From: Serratia sp. PL17
Lineage (GTDB): Bacteria; Pseudomonadota; Gammaproteobacteria; Enterobacterales; Enterobacteriaceae
Reading direction: 5' to 3'
NCBI RefSeq assembly: GCF_017832355.1
Contig: NZ_JAFIBY010000003.1
Location: 1-64,000 of the forward strand
Length of the DNA: 64,000 nucleotides
Shown here: piece after piece, positions 46,304 to 55,192 of the stretch
Layout of the letters: every line of letters begins with the position of its first letter
How positions within the stretch are numbered: position 1 is the first letter of the stretch
The notes under the pieces: model-generated
Seen by the model: only the letters and a program-made list of their open reading frames with translations
Told to the model about the DNA's origin: nothing
Databases searched by the model: none
Position numbers and translations under genes: made by a program

Positions 46304-47557
46304 TTACCCCAGATCCATCTCATGCCCTATCCACTCACCGCTGTCGCGGTTAATCACGCGCAGATACTGCTCATAATCCTGTTCGCCATAAAACAGATTC
46401 AACAGCGGTGTTTTGTAGAACTGCTGCCACATTTGCCCCAACATGATCGGTCGGCGTGGGACATAAATGTTCTCAATGAGGTTATAACCTGTCGCCATCA
46501 ACATGAAACACAGGAAGAAGTAGTTAAACCTGCCGCGGATAAACGAACCCTGATGAGCAATGTAGTAAAACAGCAAAAATACCGATGCCACGCTGGCATA
46601 GCGGCTGGCTGCCTGTAGCGAACTGGAACACAGGAAAACAAACACCACCAGCCAGGCCGCATAGTTTTTGATGTCGCCAACCTGGTTGTGCATCGGGTGG
46701 GACAACATGAATACGCCGAGAAACAGCGCGGGGAATAACACAATCAAGAAATTAATCATCCCGTTAGCGTTACCGGACGTCAGGTAATCGCTGGCATACA
46801 TCCCTGAGGTATACACATCGGAATAACTGTTGATGCCGGAAATCGTAATATGGGAAACGATAAACGGCAGTGCGAACTTCGCGGTCAGCAACGCAATGGC
46901 ACTCAATACCACCGTCAGTAAGCGGTTCAGACGCATCACTTTACTGCACAGAAACACCCCAACCAGCAGCATGCTGGAAAAGTGAGTCAGCATGGCAAAC
47001 AGCATCAGGCTTGCGGCGAGTGGGCGGTTGAGCTTATGGCAAAACAACACCATTGCCAGGGTCATCACCGCCATCGAGAAACCAAAGCGCAACCCCATGG
47101 CAATGATAAAGGGGTTAATCAGGAACAATACCGCCAGATGCAACAACACAAACTGCCGCGCCGAAAACACCTTACCGGTGTGCCGCATAACAATATTCAA
47201 CGCACTGAGATAACAGTAGACCGACAGCCCCACGTAGAGCCCAGGGATAACAAAAAAGGGAATACCCAGCGTTTTAAAAATATAGAAGTTGGCGTACAAC
47301 ACCACGTCCACCTTGCCCTGAATGACATCTCCCAAGCGGGTGGCCGAGTTGATGGCATCGTAATTGGCAAAATGACGGTAGAGATCCGCCAAGGGCGGGA
47401 TCTTGATGAAAATGAAGAAAAAGCACAGTGCTATCAGCAGATAAGCCGCCGAATTTTTCTTTCCCACCCGCAGCGTGGCAATACTGTGCAGCAACGCAAA
47501 AAGCGGAACCGTCAGCAACAGCACGCTGCCAATCAACGTCGAACGTTCAAAGCGCAT
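46304..47557 (-). CDS. EpsG/Wzy-like polysaccharide polymerase
   Basis: The 417-residue protein is almost all membrane, with about ten to twelve helices, and resembles the EpsG/Wzy group (early AYLLIALCFFFIFIKIPP and the YDAINSATR loop). It would link repeat units on the periplasmic side. It is the last gene of the exopolysaccharide locus and overlaps no neighbour. Wzy proteins share little sequence, so the call relies on topology and place. Confidence 0.75.
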   Translation of the reverse strand: MRFERSTLIGSVLLLTVPLFALLHSIATLRVGKKNSAAYLLIALCFFFIFIKIPPLADLYRHFANYDAINSATRLGDVIQGKVDVVLYANFYIFKTLGIPFFVIPGLYVGLSVYCYLSALNIVMRHTGKVFSARQFVLLHLAVLFLINPFIIAMGLRFGFSMAVMTLAMVLFCHKLNRPLAASLMLFAMLTHFSSMLLVGVFLCSKVMRLNRLLTVVLSAIALLTAKFALPFIVSHITISGINSYSDVYTSGMYASDYLTSGNANGMINFLIVLFPALFLGVFMLSHPMHNQVGDIKNYAAWLVVFVFLCSSSLQAASRYASVASVFLLFYYIAHQGSFIRGRFNYFFLCFMLMATGYNLIENIYVPRRPIMLGQMWQQFYKTPLLNLFYGEQDYEQYLRVINRDSGEWIGHEMDLG

Positions 47558-47604
47558 AATCTTCCTCTGGAGGGGCGTTGTTCTTTATCTTTTCGGCTAA
47601 CGCA

Positions 47605-48507
47605 TCAGAACGGCAGGCCACGGAAAAACACGTTACGGATGATATTCTTCATATACACACCGGCCATCAGGCCACTGTTGATGTAGATGATGCCCTTTAA
47701 CCCATACAAAACACCCACCAGACGGCTCTTGCAGTCTGTAATGATGCGCGAGTTAATGCAGGTATGGCGCAGGCGCATGATCTTGCGCGCTCGAGGCGAT
47801 ATTTGCGGCATCAGCCGCTGTTCGAACTGCATTTTATTGCGATAACCGATAATGCCTTTCGGGCTGGAGGTGATCCGCTCACCATCATGGTCGTTGTGCA
47901 CCGCCAACCGTTCATGCAAAGTGCCAATGCGAGCCCCGGCAGCCAGTAGCCGGTAAAGGAAGATATGGTCCTGGTAGCGCGGGGTGTTGAAGAAGCCACG
48001 TACCGCAATCGCCGTACTGCGCCGCATCATGATCATCGGCGTGTAAGCCACACCAGCCAACATAAAGTCTTCCAGGCCCTCGCAACGCGCCCGATAGTAA
48101 TGCTCAGCGCTGATCTGCCCCGCTTGCAAAATATCCATATCGCACAGGCTAACATCGTAATGACCCTGCTGCATAAACGCCAACTGACGCGCGATTTTTT
48201 GTGGATGGTAGTAGTCGTCATCATCCAAAAACGTAATGTATTCCCCACGTGAACGCAGGATCCCGCTATTACGCGCCTGAGCCCCCCCGCCGTTGTGTCG
48301 ACGTGGATAATAAATAATCTGCCCCCGCTCGATATACTCGGCCAGACGTTCCTGGGTCGCAAGACGATGGGCATCGCCCTGTGGATTATCATCCACCACG
48401 ATAATTTCCAATGGGCGGTGCGTTTGCGCCAATACACTGTCAATAGCGCGAGCCAGCAGCTCACTGCGGCCATAGGTGGGTATTATGACGCTGACGGTGA
48501 TACTCAT
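47605..48507 (-). CDS. Family 2 glycosyltransferase
   Basis: I chose ATG 48507 (MSITVSVIIPTYGRSELL), giving 300 residues. The GT-A fold motifs are clear: VIIPTYGRS, EIIVVDDNP, and DDDDYYHP as the metal-binding DXD. It should add one sugar of the repeat unit on the cytoplasmic face. Donor and acceptor cannot be read. The longer frame to 48582 has no family-like start. Confidence 0.88.
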   Translation of the reverse strand: MSITVSVIIPTYGRSELLARAIDSVLAQTHRPLEIIVVDDNPQGDAHRLATQERLAEYIERGQIIYYPRRHNGGGAQARNSGILRSRGEYITFLDDDDYYHPQKIARQLAFMQQGHYDVSLCDMDILQAGQISAEHYYRARCEGLEDFMLAGVAYTPMIMMRRSTAIAVRGFFNTPRYQDHIFLYRLLAAGARIGTLHERLAVHNDHDGERITSSPKGIIGYRNKMQFEQRLMPQISPRARKIMRLRHTCINSRIITDCKSRLVGVLYGLKGIIYINSGLMAGVYMKNIIRNVFFRGLPF

Positions 48508-48608
48508 AGTTTGGTTCTGCCTGTTGGGGGCGAGCAAATTCGCCCCAGTTGACATGGGCGCAGTGGGCAGCGCCCGACACAATGGAGAAATGGACGAAAA
48601 CTGCGCCG

Positions 48609-49598
48609 CTATCCGCGCAGGTTATACAAACGCGCCATCAGGTAGTACGCCAGTGGGCTGCGGTAGAACAGCCGATTCTTGCGGCTGAGCATTTTGCGCT
48701 CTTCAGCTCGCAGACCGGAGTAGCGGCGTTTCAGTTCGCGCGTTTCTCGCAACGCATCACGCAGTCCAAAAAAGTCCAACCCGACCAGCAAGCGTGCCTT
48801 CAACGTCGTGACGAAAAGAATCGAATACAGCCCATGACCGGCCCCTTGCCGGCGCCCGCTGTCCGCACCGTCGATCGCATAATCCAGATCGTCCAGATCG
48901 CGCCTTTTGGGCGCTCGCGTAATGCCCTTCGGGTTGGCGCGATACCCGATCAATGGGGTGTCACAGACCACAATGCGCTCCGCTTTCAGATACAGCTGCG
49001 GAATTAACTGAATGTCCTCGAAGTTGCGGCCAACCGGAAAACGCGCTTCGTCAAAGAGGGTTTTCCGGTAAATACGCGCCCAGGCGAACCACATGCTGCG
49101 GTTGAAGCTGTCCGCCAGCAGTGCCATGTGGCTTTCGCTGTGCTGTGGTGCGGCATTGCCGGGCACAATCGCCATCGTGCAATCGGGTTGGATCTTTCCA
49201 TTACGACGGATCGCCGAGAAACGCTGGGCATTGAACGCCACAATGTCCGACAGCGGATTATCTGCCAGCAAACGCCCCAGAATGCTGAAGTACCCTTCCA
49301 GCAGAACATCATCGGAATCCAGAAAGCCGACATAACGCCCCTCGGCCAAGGCGATACCGTTGTTACGCGCTGCGCTCAGCCCTTGGTTGTCCTGGCGCAG
49401 AATGCTTACCCGTCGTTTATGTTGCGGGTAGCGGCACAGCACCTCTTCGGCAATGCTCATGGACCCATCCGGGCTGCCATCATCCACGATGATCACCTCT
49501 GCCCAGTCAGGCAGCTGTTGGAACACCGAGCACAGGCATGCCTCAATATAAGCCTCAACCTTATAGACCGGAATAATCAGGCTCAGGGTGGTATTCAT
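48609..49598 (-). CDS. Family 2 glycosyltransferase
   Basis: The 329-residue enzyme begins MNTTLSLIIPVYKVEAYIEACLCSVFQQ and has VIIVDDGSPDGS, GLSAARNNGIALAEGRYVGFLDSDD, the standard GT2 nucleotide and DXD motifs. It lies six bases after the glycosidase gene. A role in repeat-unit assembly is inferred from the locus. Confidence 0.9.
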   Translation of the reverse strand: MNTTLSLIIPVYKVEAYIEACLCSVFQQLPDWAEVIIVDDGSPDGSMSIAEEVLCRYPQHKRRVSILRQDNQGLSAARNNGIALAEGRYVGFLDSDDVLLEGYFSILGRLLADNPLSDIVAFNAQRFSAIRRNGKIQPDCTMAIVPGNAAPQHSESHMALLADSFNRSMWFAWARIYRKTLFDEARFPVGRNFEDIQLIPQLYLKAERIVVCDTPLIGYRANPKGITRAPKRRDLDDLDYAIDGADSGRRQGAGHGLYSILFVTTLKARLLVGLDFFGLRDALRETRELKRRYSGLRAEERKMLSRKNRLFYRSPLAYYLMARLYNLRG

Positions 49599-49604
49599 GA
49601 CAGG

Positions 49605-51491
49605 TTATCCTTTATTTTCTGTTTGACGTTGCACCCATACCGCTCGGCTACCCATTGACGGCAATTCTGCGTCGATCTGCCCACGCCCTTCGGCCTGCCA
49701 GCCTGTAGGCAAATCAAAACGTGCTGACATTGGCCGATAATACGGGTTGGCTATCAGCACCAGGCCGCGCCCACCATTGATAAACAAGCGGGCAGGAATG
49801 GCAGTATTGTTGCCTTGCAGCAGCGTGCTTTCACCCGAGAGCAGATAGGGGTCAAAACTGACAATCTGCTTGCTGACGCTGGCGACGCCTTGCCAGATGG
49901 CATCGAACTCCTGCTGGCTAAAACCACCGCGTTGGCGCTTGTAGAAGAGGTCGGTATAGGAATAGAACAGGATGCCCTTGGCACCGCCAATCAAGCCTAA
50001 CCAAGCCTGGTTGCGGATCTCCGCCTCCGTAGGTTGACGTGGTTTACGGCTCGGCGCGTAGGCAGCGTGATCCATAATCTGCATCACCAACCAGGCTCCT
50101 TTCACCTGGCGCGCAACCTGGCTGGTCACTCGGGTGTACTCAAGTGTGCGCGTCAGATCGGCATCTCTGCCAACCGGGTAAGGATCGCTGGCCAACACGT
50201 CCGAACTGTTGAAGTAGGCGTTGAGCGTGCCGGTTTTGTCCAGCACCTGGAACGTCAGGTGATCGGGATCCAATTGTTTCACCTGCAGGTGTTTCTGCTC
50301 AATCTGCGGCACATATTCTGGCCCCAACTCATCGTTGATGTACCAGGCCAGCAGGTTGGGTTCGTTCTTGAATTTTTCCACGTAGCTTGCCGTCAGTTGC
50401 GGGTAGCTCAAGTGGGTGTCTGGCGCAAAACGGGTACCGGCGTACATATCCTTGAGCGAGAAAATCACCTGCAAACCGTACTGCTGCGTTTTGCGAAAAT
50501 AATTGTATGGATCGCGACCGGTACCGTAATTGTAATTAAGCAGCGTGTTGAAACCGGCATCGCGGATGCGCGCCAGATGTTCGTCCGTTGCCATCTCACC
50601 ATACATATAGATGCCAAGTGGGAAGAAGCGCTTACCCTGTTTGAGGGTGTAACCTTGCGCATCCAACGCCACTTTGGGTTGAGCACGGCCCACGCTGATG
50701 GGCATTTCGCTACGCTGGCTGCGCTGCGAAGCCACATCCGTCACCTGTTGTTGTAAGCGATACTCCCCGGCGGCCAGCCCCGCAGGCAGCGGAAATTCCA
50801 CCGGCTGTTTCGCACTGATGCTATAGCGGCGACTGTCACGTTTCACCGGGGTGTTTTTGTCGTTAACCAGCGTACTGTCGACCTGAACCTGCTGCGGATC
50901 CACCACTTCAATCAGGCTGGATGCCGAGCCCTTGCTGCTGCGCATTTGATATAGCGCCGGTGCGACAGGTTGCCGGCAGGCGTAAACATCATCGAACCAG
51001 GCATTACCGGTCGTGCCTTGGCGTAGATACACCCCGAGCACGACCTTCACTGCCCGCGGCGGCACCCGGAAGTCGCCCGTGACCGGCTGCCAACCGCTGG
51101 TACCCAATACCCCCTGCGGATAGCTACCGGCTAAAAAGCGGTCCTGGTCGTCATAGCTTTCGATAAACAGGCTCGCGCCCTGATTTTCTCCCTTACCCTT
51201 CAGGTTCTCACCACGCACCCAAACACCGAAGGCCACCTGCTGGCCCGGTTTAACCGGCAGTGTCTGCACCATATTGTGGTAATTGGCGGGATTGTGGTTT
51301 TGATAGAACAGGCTGTGCTGACCGCCGTGCCCACCGGGCACCACCTCGGCTGAAGCCAATGACCAACCTGCTCCCCCTTGTTCAAAGCCGGGGTTCGTCA
51401 ACAGATTGTCGCCACAAGGGGCGGCATTAACCAGCCCCGTCCACCCGGCGCCCGCCAACAGGCAGGCCGACGTTAGCGTGCTGAGGTTCAT
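49605..51491 (-). CDS. Secreted glycoside-hydrolase-like protein in the exopolysaccharide locus
   Basis: I chose ATG 51491 (MNLSTLTSACLL), which overlaps the upstream glycosyltransferase by four bases, giving 628 residues with a signal peptide ending near NAA-PCG (residue 24). After a jelly-roll carbohydrate-binding-like region (NLLTNPGFEQGGAGW, to about 175) a TIM-barrel segment starts near 290 (FPLGIYMYGEMATDEHLARIRDAGFNTLLNYNY). LLAWYINDEL near 380-390 holds the probable acid/base Glu388. Enzymes of this kind trim or release the polymer in the periplasm; family number cannot be assigned by eye. Secreted glycosidases in Wzx/Wzy loci are not common. Confidence 0.75.
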   Translation of the reverse strand: MNLSTLTSACLLAGAGWTGLVNAAPCGDNLLTNPGFEQGGAGWSLASAEVVPGGHGGQHSLFYQNHNPANYHNMVQTLPVKPGQQVAFGVWVRGENLKGKGENQGASLFIESYDDQDRFLAGSYPQGVLGTSGWQPVTGDFRVPPRAVKVVLGVYLRQGTTGNAWFDDVYACRQPVAPALYQMRSSKGSASSLIEVVDPQQVQVDSTLVNDKNTPVKRDSRRYSISAKQPVEFPLPAGLAAGEYRLQQQVTDVASQRSQRSEMPISVGRAQPKVALDAQGYTLKQGKRFFPLGIYMYGEMATDEHLARIRDAGFNTLLNYNYGTGRDPYNYFRKTQQYGLQVIFSLKDMYAGTRFAPDTHLSYPQLTASYVEKFKNEPNLLAWYINDELGPEYVPQIEQKHLQVKQLDPDHLTFQVLDKTGTLNAYFNSSDVLASDPYPVGRDADLTRTLEYTRVTSQVARQVKGAWLVMQIMDHAAYAPSRKPRQPTEAEIRNQAWLGLIGGAKGILFYSYTDLFYKRQRGGFSQQEFDAIWQGVASVSKQIVSFDPYLLSGESTLLQGNNTAIPARLFINGGRGLVLIANPYYRPMSARFDLPTGWQAEGRGQIDAELPSMGSRAVWVQRQTENKG

Positions 51492-52231
51492 TGTCTTTTC
51501 ATCACCGCGCTGTACAAATAAGAGAAGAACAGATAACAGGACTTCTGGTAGGACAACCCCAGATGACGGCGGTAAATCTGCCATTGCCAATCCGCAGCCT
51601 GGATCTTATTACCGGACAACGACTGGGCAGAAAGGCGGTAGAAGGCCAGTGGCTCTGGAATGCAATACGCCAGATGGTTACGGGCTTTCTCCAGCACCGA
51701 CAGCCACATCACGTAGTCCTCATGACCGACCTTGCTCTGATACACCTTGCCGACCTGACGTTGGTTGTACATACCGGTCAGATTGCCGATCCAGTTACTT
51801 TTCAGCATGTCGTTGTAGGCGATAATCTCTCCGGCACCGCGGTAGTTTTTTACCTGGGCAGGGTCATCTATAAAGGTGTAATAATGGGAGCATACGACGT
51901 CATAACGATCGGTTTTCAAGATACCGACCTGGCGCGCCAGCTTGTTGGGGTGCCAGACATCGTCGCTATCACAAAACGCAATATAGTCGCCGCGCGCGGC
52001 TTCAATCGCGATATTGCGGGTTTCGGCTACGCCTTGGTTGGTGTTATTGCGAATGTAAGTCAGACGATCGTGAATAAAGGGCTTCACCACATCGGCGGTA
52101 TTGTCCGTTGAAGCATCGTCGATCACATACAGGTGATAATCCTGGTACGTCTGATTCAACACACCCAGAATGGATTGTTTGATAAAACCAGCGGCATTGT
52201 AGGCCGGCATGATAACTGACACTTTTTCCAT
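51488..52231 (-). CDS. Family 2 glycosyltransferase
   Basis: The 247-residue enzyme has VIMPAYNAAGFIKQSILGVLNQTYQDY, YVIDDASTDNT and ETRNIAIEAARGDYIAFCDSDDVWHP, the complete GT2 core with DXD. Its length is the bare catalytic domain. It overlaps the glycosidase gene and follows the GT4 gene by one base. Confidence 0.9.
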   Translation of the reverse strand: MEKVSVIMPAYNAAGFIKQSILGVLNQTYQDYHLYVIDDASTDNTADVVKPFIHDRLTYIRNNTNQGVAETRNIAIEAARGDYIAFCDSDDVWHPNKLARQVGILKTDRYDVVCSHYYTFIDDPAQVKNYRGAGEIIAYNDMLKSNWIGNLTGMYNQRQVGKVYQSKVGHEDYVMWLSVLEKARNHLAYCIPEPLAFYRLSAQSLSGNKIQAADWQWQIYRRHLGLSYQKSCYLFFSYLYSAVMKRQ

Positions 52232-52232
52232 C

Positions 52233-53294
52233 TTAACCTCCAGCGATAAGCTGTTGCCATTGGGGATAAATACGCTCGGGGATAAACTGCTGCGCCCGCG
52301 TCAGCGAATGCAGGGAGAAACGCTGACGCAGTTCACCGTCATCAATCAACGCCAGCGTACGCTGGCTGAACGCGTCGATATCGCCTTCAGCCACCAGGTA
52401 GCCGTTATCACCGTCGTCGATCAGTTCGGCAGGCCCCGTCTGACAGTCAAACGCCACCAGCGGTAGACCAAAACTCATCGCTTCAATCAGCACCATCGGT
52501 AATCCTTCATAACGCGATGTCATCAACAGCATCGACGCTTGGCGATAGTGGCTGGCGATGTCAGCCGTCGCCGGCAGCAGCGTGATCTGTTCAGTAAGGC
52601 CGGCAGCCTCAATTTGCTGCTGTAACGCCGCACGATCTGGACCATCACCGACGATATGCAACCGCCAGCCCGCAGCCTGCTGCGCCACGCCCTGCCAAGC
52701 CGCGATTAACCGGTCAAACCCCTTCTGATAACACAATCGCCCCACCGCCAACGCCACCGGTTGTTGCAGGGCCGGTTGCGGCGGTTGCACCGGGAACGGT
52801 GAAACGTTCTCGATAACCCGACATTTCCGCTCAGGCACCCAACGACTGATGATCGACTGATCCTTCTTCGTCAACAGCACCGTGCGGTCACCCAGCCGAT
52901 AAACCAGTACCTTCAACCACTTCATCGGCCACGCGTACTGGTGAAAACTGACATGCTCACTCAGTAGCAGACGACTGTGTGGGCACAGCAAACGCAGATA
53001 CGGCACCATGATTGACGAAAGTTTCCCCATCGACACAGTGACGATAACGTCGTAACGACCCCGCCGCAGTGTCCACGCCAGTCGCCAAGGCCAGAGCAAC
53101 GTTCTGCCGGGCATAAAACGTAACGTCACGTCGGTCTCTAACGGATAAAACGCCCGATCGCCGCTGATCGACACCAGATCCACCTGGTGGCCCAAACGCG
53201 TGGATAATGCATTGGCCAGATTGCTGGCTACCCGTTCGGTACCGCCTTTCTCGGCGATGTTCTCAATCACAATCGCTACTTTTCGTTGCTGCAT
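52233..53294 (-). CDS. Family 4 glycosyltransferase
   Basis: I chose ATG 53294 (MQQRKVAIVIENIAEKGGTERV), giving 353 residues. The GT-B fold of GT4 is seen in GGTERVASNLANAL, VALAVGRLCYQKGFDRLI and the EX7E-type YEGLPMVLIEAMSFGLPLVAFD. It should use a nucleotide sugar with retention of configuration. The upstream extension in the same frame overlaps the preceding gene in an unrelated sequence and is not used. Confidence 0.9.
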   Translation of the reverse strand: MQQRKVAIVIENIAEKGGTERVASNLANALSTRLGHQVDLVSISGDRAFYPLETDVTLRFMPGRTLLWPWRLAWTLRRGRYDVIVTVSMGKLSSIMVPYLRLLCPHSRLLLSEHVSFHQYAWPMKWLKVLVYRLGDRTVLLTKKDQSIISRWVPERKCRVIENVSPFPVQPPQPALQQPVALAVGRLCYQKGFDRLIAAWQGVAQQAAGWRLHIVGDGPDRAALQQQIEAAGLTEQITLLPATADIASHYRQASMLLMTSRYEGLPMVLIEAMSFGLPLVAFDCQTGPAELIDDGDNGYLVAEGDIDAFSQRTLALIDDGELRQRFSLHSLTRAQQFIPERIYPQWQQLIAGG

Positions 53295-53295
53295 G

Positions 53296-54201
53296 TCATC
53301 TCCGAAATCCCTCGCGGGCGGTACGCAACAGACGCCCCCCCAACGGAAACAGCCCCAATCTGGCCAGGCAGTCCCCATACAATTTAATTGCCTTAAACTT
53401 ACTGCTAAGGGCATGGTGTTCTGTGCGTGATGAGTAATAGTTGAAAGCCTGCAAATTCTCGCTGTACAACGAAGCCAGCAGATGTTTGCAGGCAAAACCG
53501 CTGATATAACGCCCGCTGGCGTTGAGGTATGCGTCAATAAATTGTTCACTGGCGTCGATGCTCATCCGGCAGCGATCGGTGTCGGCATCACCGCAACGGA
53601 TAAATACCCCGCGCCCTTCATCAAATGCCACTTTCGCCCCCAGGTTGGTGGCATTAACCAAAAATCCCCAATCCTGGTATTTGTAGAGAAACTCCGGAAA
53701 TAAAAATCGCCGGTCAGCTTTTTTACGCAGGCTGATGGTGGAAGTCCGAATGTCACCCATATCCAGGAATAAAAAATCCGCGCCCGTTGCGCCTTCCTTG
53801 TAATCAAACATATAACTGCGGGTATTTCTGTCACTCACCGTGGTGTAGTTACCAAAGACAATATCAATCCGTGTATCCTGATGGCGTTTCAGACGGCGGA
53901 TAATATAATTTGTACTGAATGAGTCTTCCGGTTCCAGAAAGAAAACCACGTCTGAACTCGCCAAGCGAAAACCGGTATTGCAGGATACCGCCGTATTACT
54001 CCGTGTTTTACTTTCATGCAAACGCGCCCGGTGATTAGCAACCAACAGGCTGCGCATTTTGTCCAACTCTTGTTTATCTGAAGCATTATCAACCACGATA
54101 ATTTCATAATCGAACCCGGAGCAAGCATGGGTCATGCGGGCTAATGTTGTGGCCAGACTGGCTGAGTTATTAAAAACGGGCATGACAATTGATAAGTCCA
54201 T
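53296..54201 (-). CDS. Family 2 glycosyltransferase with unusual DXD
   Basis: The 301-residue protein starts MDLSIVMPVFNNSASLATTLARM and has EIIVVDNASDKQ and SCNTGFRLASSDVVFFLEPEDSFS. The usual DXD is replaced by EPED, as in some GT2 enzymes. It begins the block of four glycosyltransferases upstream of the glycosidase and follows the ATP-grasp gene after 142 bases. Confidence 0.85.
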   Translation of the reverse strand: MDLSIVMPVFNNSASLATTLARMTHACSGFDYEIIVVDNASDKQELDKMRSLLVANHRARLHESKTRSNTAVSCNTGFRLASSDVVFFLEPEDSFSTNYIIRRLKRHQDTRIDIVFGNYTTVSDRNTRSYMFDYKEGATGADFLFLDMGDIRTSTISLRKKADRRFLFPEFLYKYQDWGFLVNATNLGAKVAFDEGRGVFIRCGDADTDRCRMSIDASEQFIDAYLNASGRYISGFACKHLLASLYSENLQAFNYYSSRTEHHALSSKFKAIKLYGDCLARLGLFPLGGRLLRTAREGFRR

Positions 54202-54343
54202 TTATTACCTCAACAATATATTATCATTTGGCAAAAAAAATAATGATGCCAACGGAATAGTTTGTTATCCCAGCATATCCTTGTCCGGTTATTATCCCCC
54301 ATACTGACGCGGGTAAAATGCACGCAGCCTACCGGTTATTCAG

Positions 54344-55192
54344 CTAATCCTGGAAATAACCTCCCCACTCCTGTTCAATGGTTTCCGGCGTCAACCTTTG
54401 CAAGCCGGCTCCTGGGGTAAACGTCAGTTCACCAAAATAAATACGCTCCTCCACTTGATAAAAATCGACCCGAACATAAGAGAACTGCTCTGCGACCTGG
54501 GTTGCCAATGCCAGCATTTTCTCCAGCTTACAGGGCTTGTCCATAGGTACGTCACTATTGGGAACGCCCAACCGGATCTCGGTACGGTTCCAGTTGGCGT
54601 CAAAAAAATCCCGACGGTGATCGGTAAAACGCAGATAATCAATCTGGATAAAGAACCGAACCTCCCCACCACGATTAAAACAATGAATCTTAATGTCATT
54701 GGGTGTCTTGCCGTCTTCAAGCAGCATTTTCTCAACCATGACGCAGGGCGTAATGTCCTTATAATGACGCTCACGGTAGACCTGATAAAAATTCTGACGT
54801 AACCAACTGTTGGTTAACACCCTCAATTCATTAAAGCTGGTCTGGCTTTTATCGAACACCAGCTTGTTATAGCCACTGCCGTGGTTTGCCTTGATGACAA
54901 ACGACGTCGGCAACTCCTGATACATCGACTCCGTTAATTCGCGCCCCTGTGCATAAAGTTCGATGAGGTATTCTGCCCCCCACAACTTTTCAATATACTC
55001 TCTCACCAGATATTTATCGGATAGCTGAGTATACATCGCCAAAGGATATACCTTCCTGCGCATCAGTTTTTCGCTATATCCCACTGGCTTCGCCAAATGT
55101 GGCACTTTACGAAAAAACAAAGCATATTTTAACTGATGATATAATGCGTCGGGTATATTGCGGTAAAAACCCTTCACCAGATTATTTAGCAT
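54344..55192 (-). CDS. ATP-grasp protein, TupA-like family
   Basis: The 282-residue protein resembles the TupA-like ATP-grasp family found in polysaccharide and teichuronopeptide loci: KLMRRKVYPLAMYTQLSDKYLVREYIEKLWG near the N-terminus, SFVIKANHGSGYNKLV as the ATP loop, and VRVDFYQVEERIYFGELTFTPGAG with the metal acidic residues. It probably attaches an amino acid or acyl group through an acyl-phosphate. It overlaps wzx by 11 bases. The modified sugar is unknown. Confidence 0.8.
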   Translation of the reverse strand: MLNNLVKGFYRNIPDALYHQLKYALFFRKVPHLAKPVGYSEKLMRRKVYPLAMYTQLSDKYLVREYIEKLWGAEYLIELYAQGRELTESMYQELPTSFVIKANHGSGYNKLVFDKSQTSFNELRVLTNSWLRQNFYQVYRERHYKDITPCVMVEKMLLEDGKTPNDIKIHCFNRGGEVRFFIQIDYLRFTDHRRDFFDANWNRTEIRLGVPNSDVPMDKPCKLEKMLALATQVAEQFSYVRVDFYQVEERIYFGELTFTPGAGLQRLTPETIEQEWGGYFQD

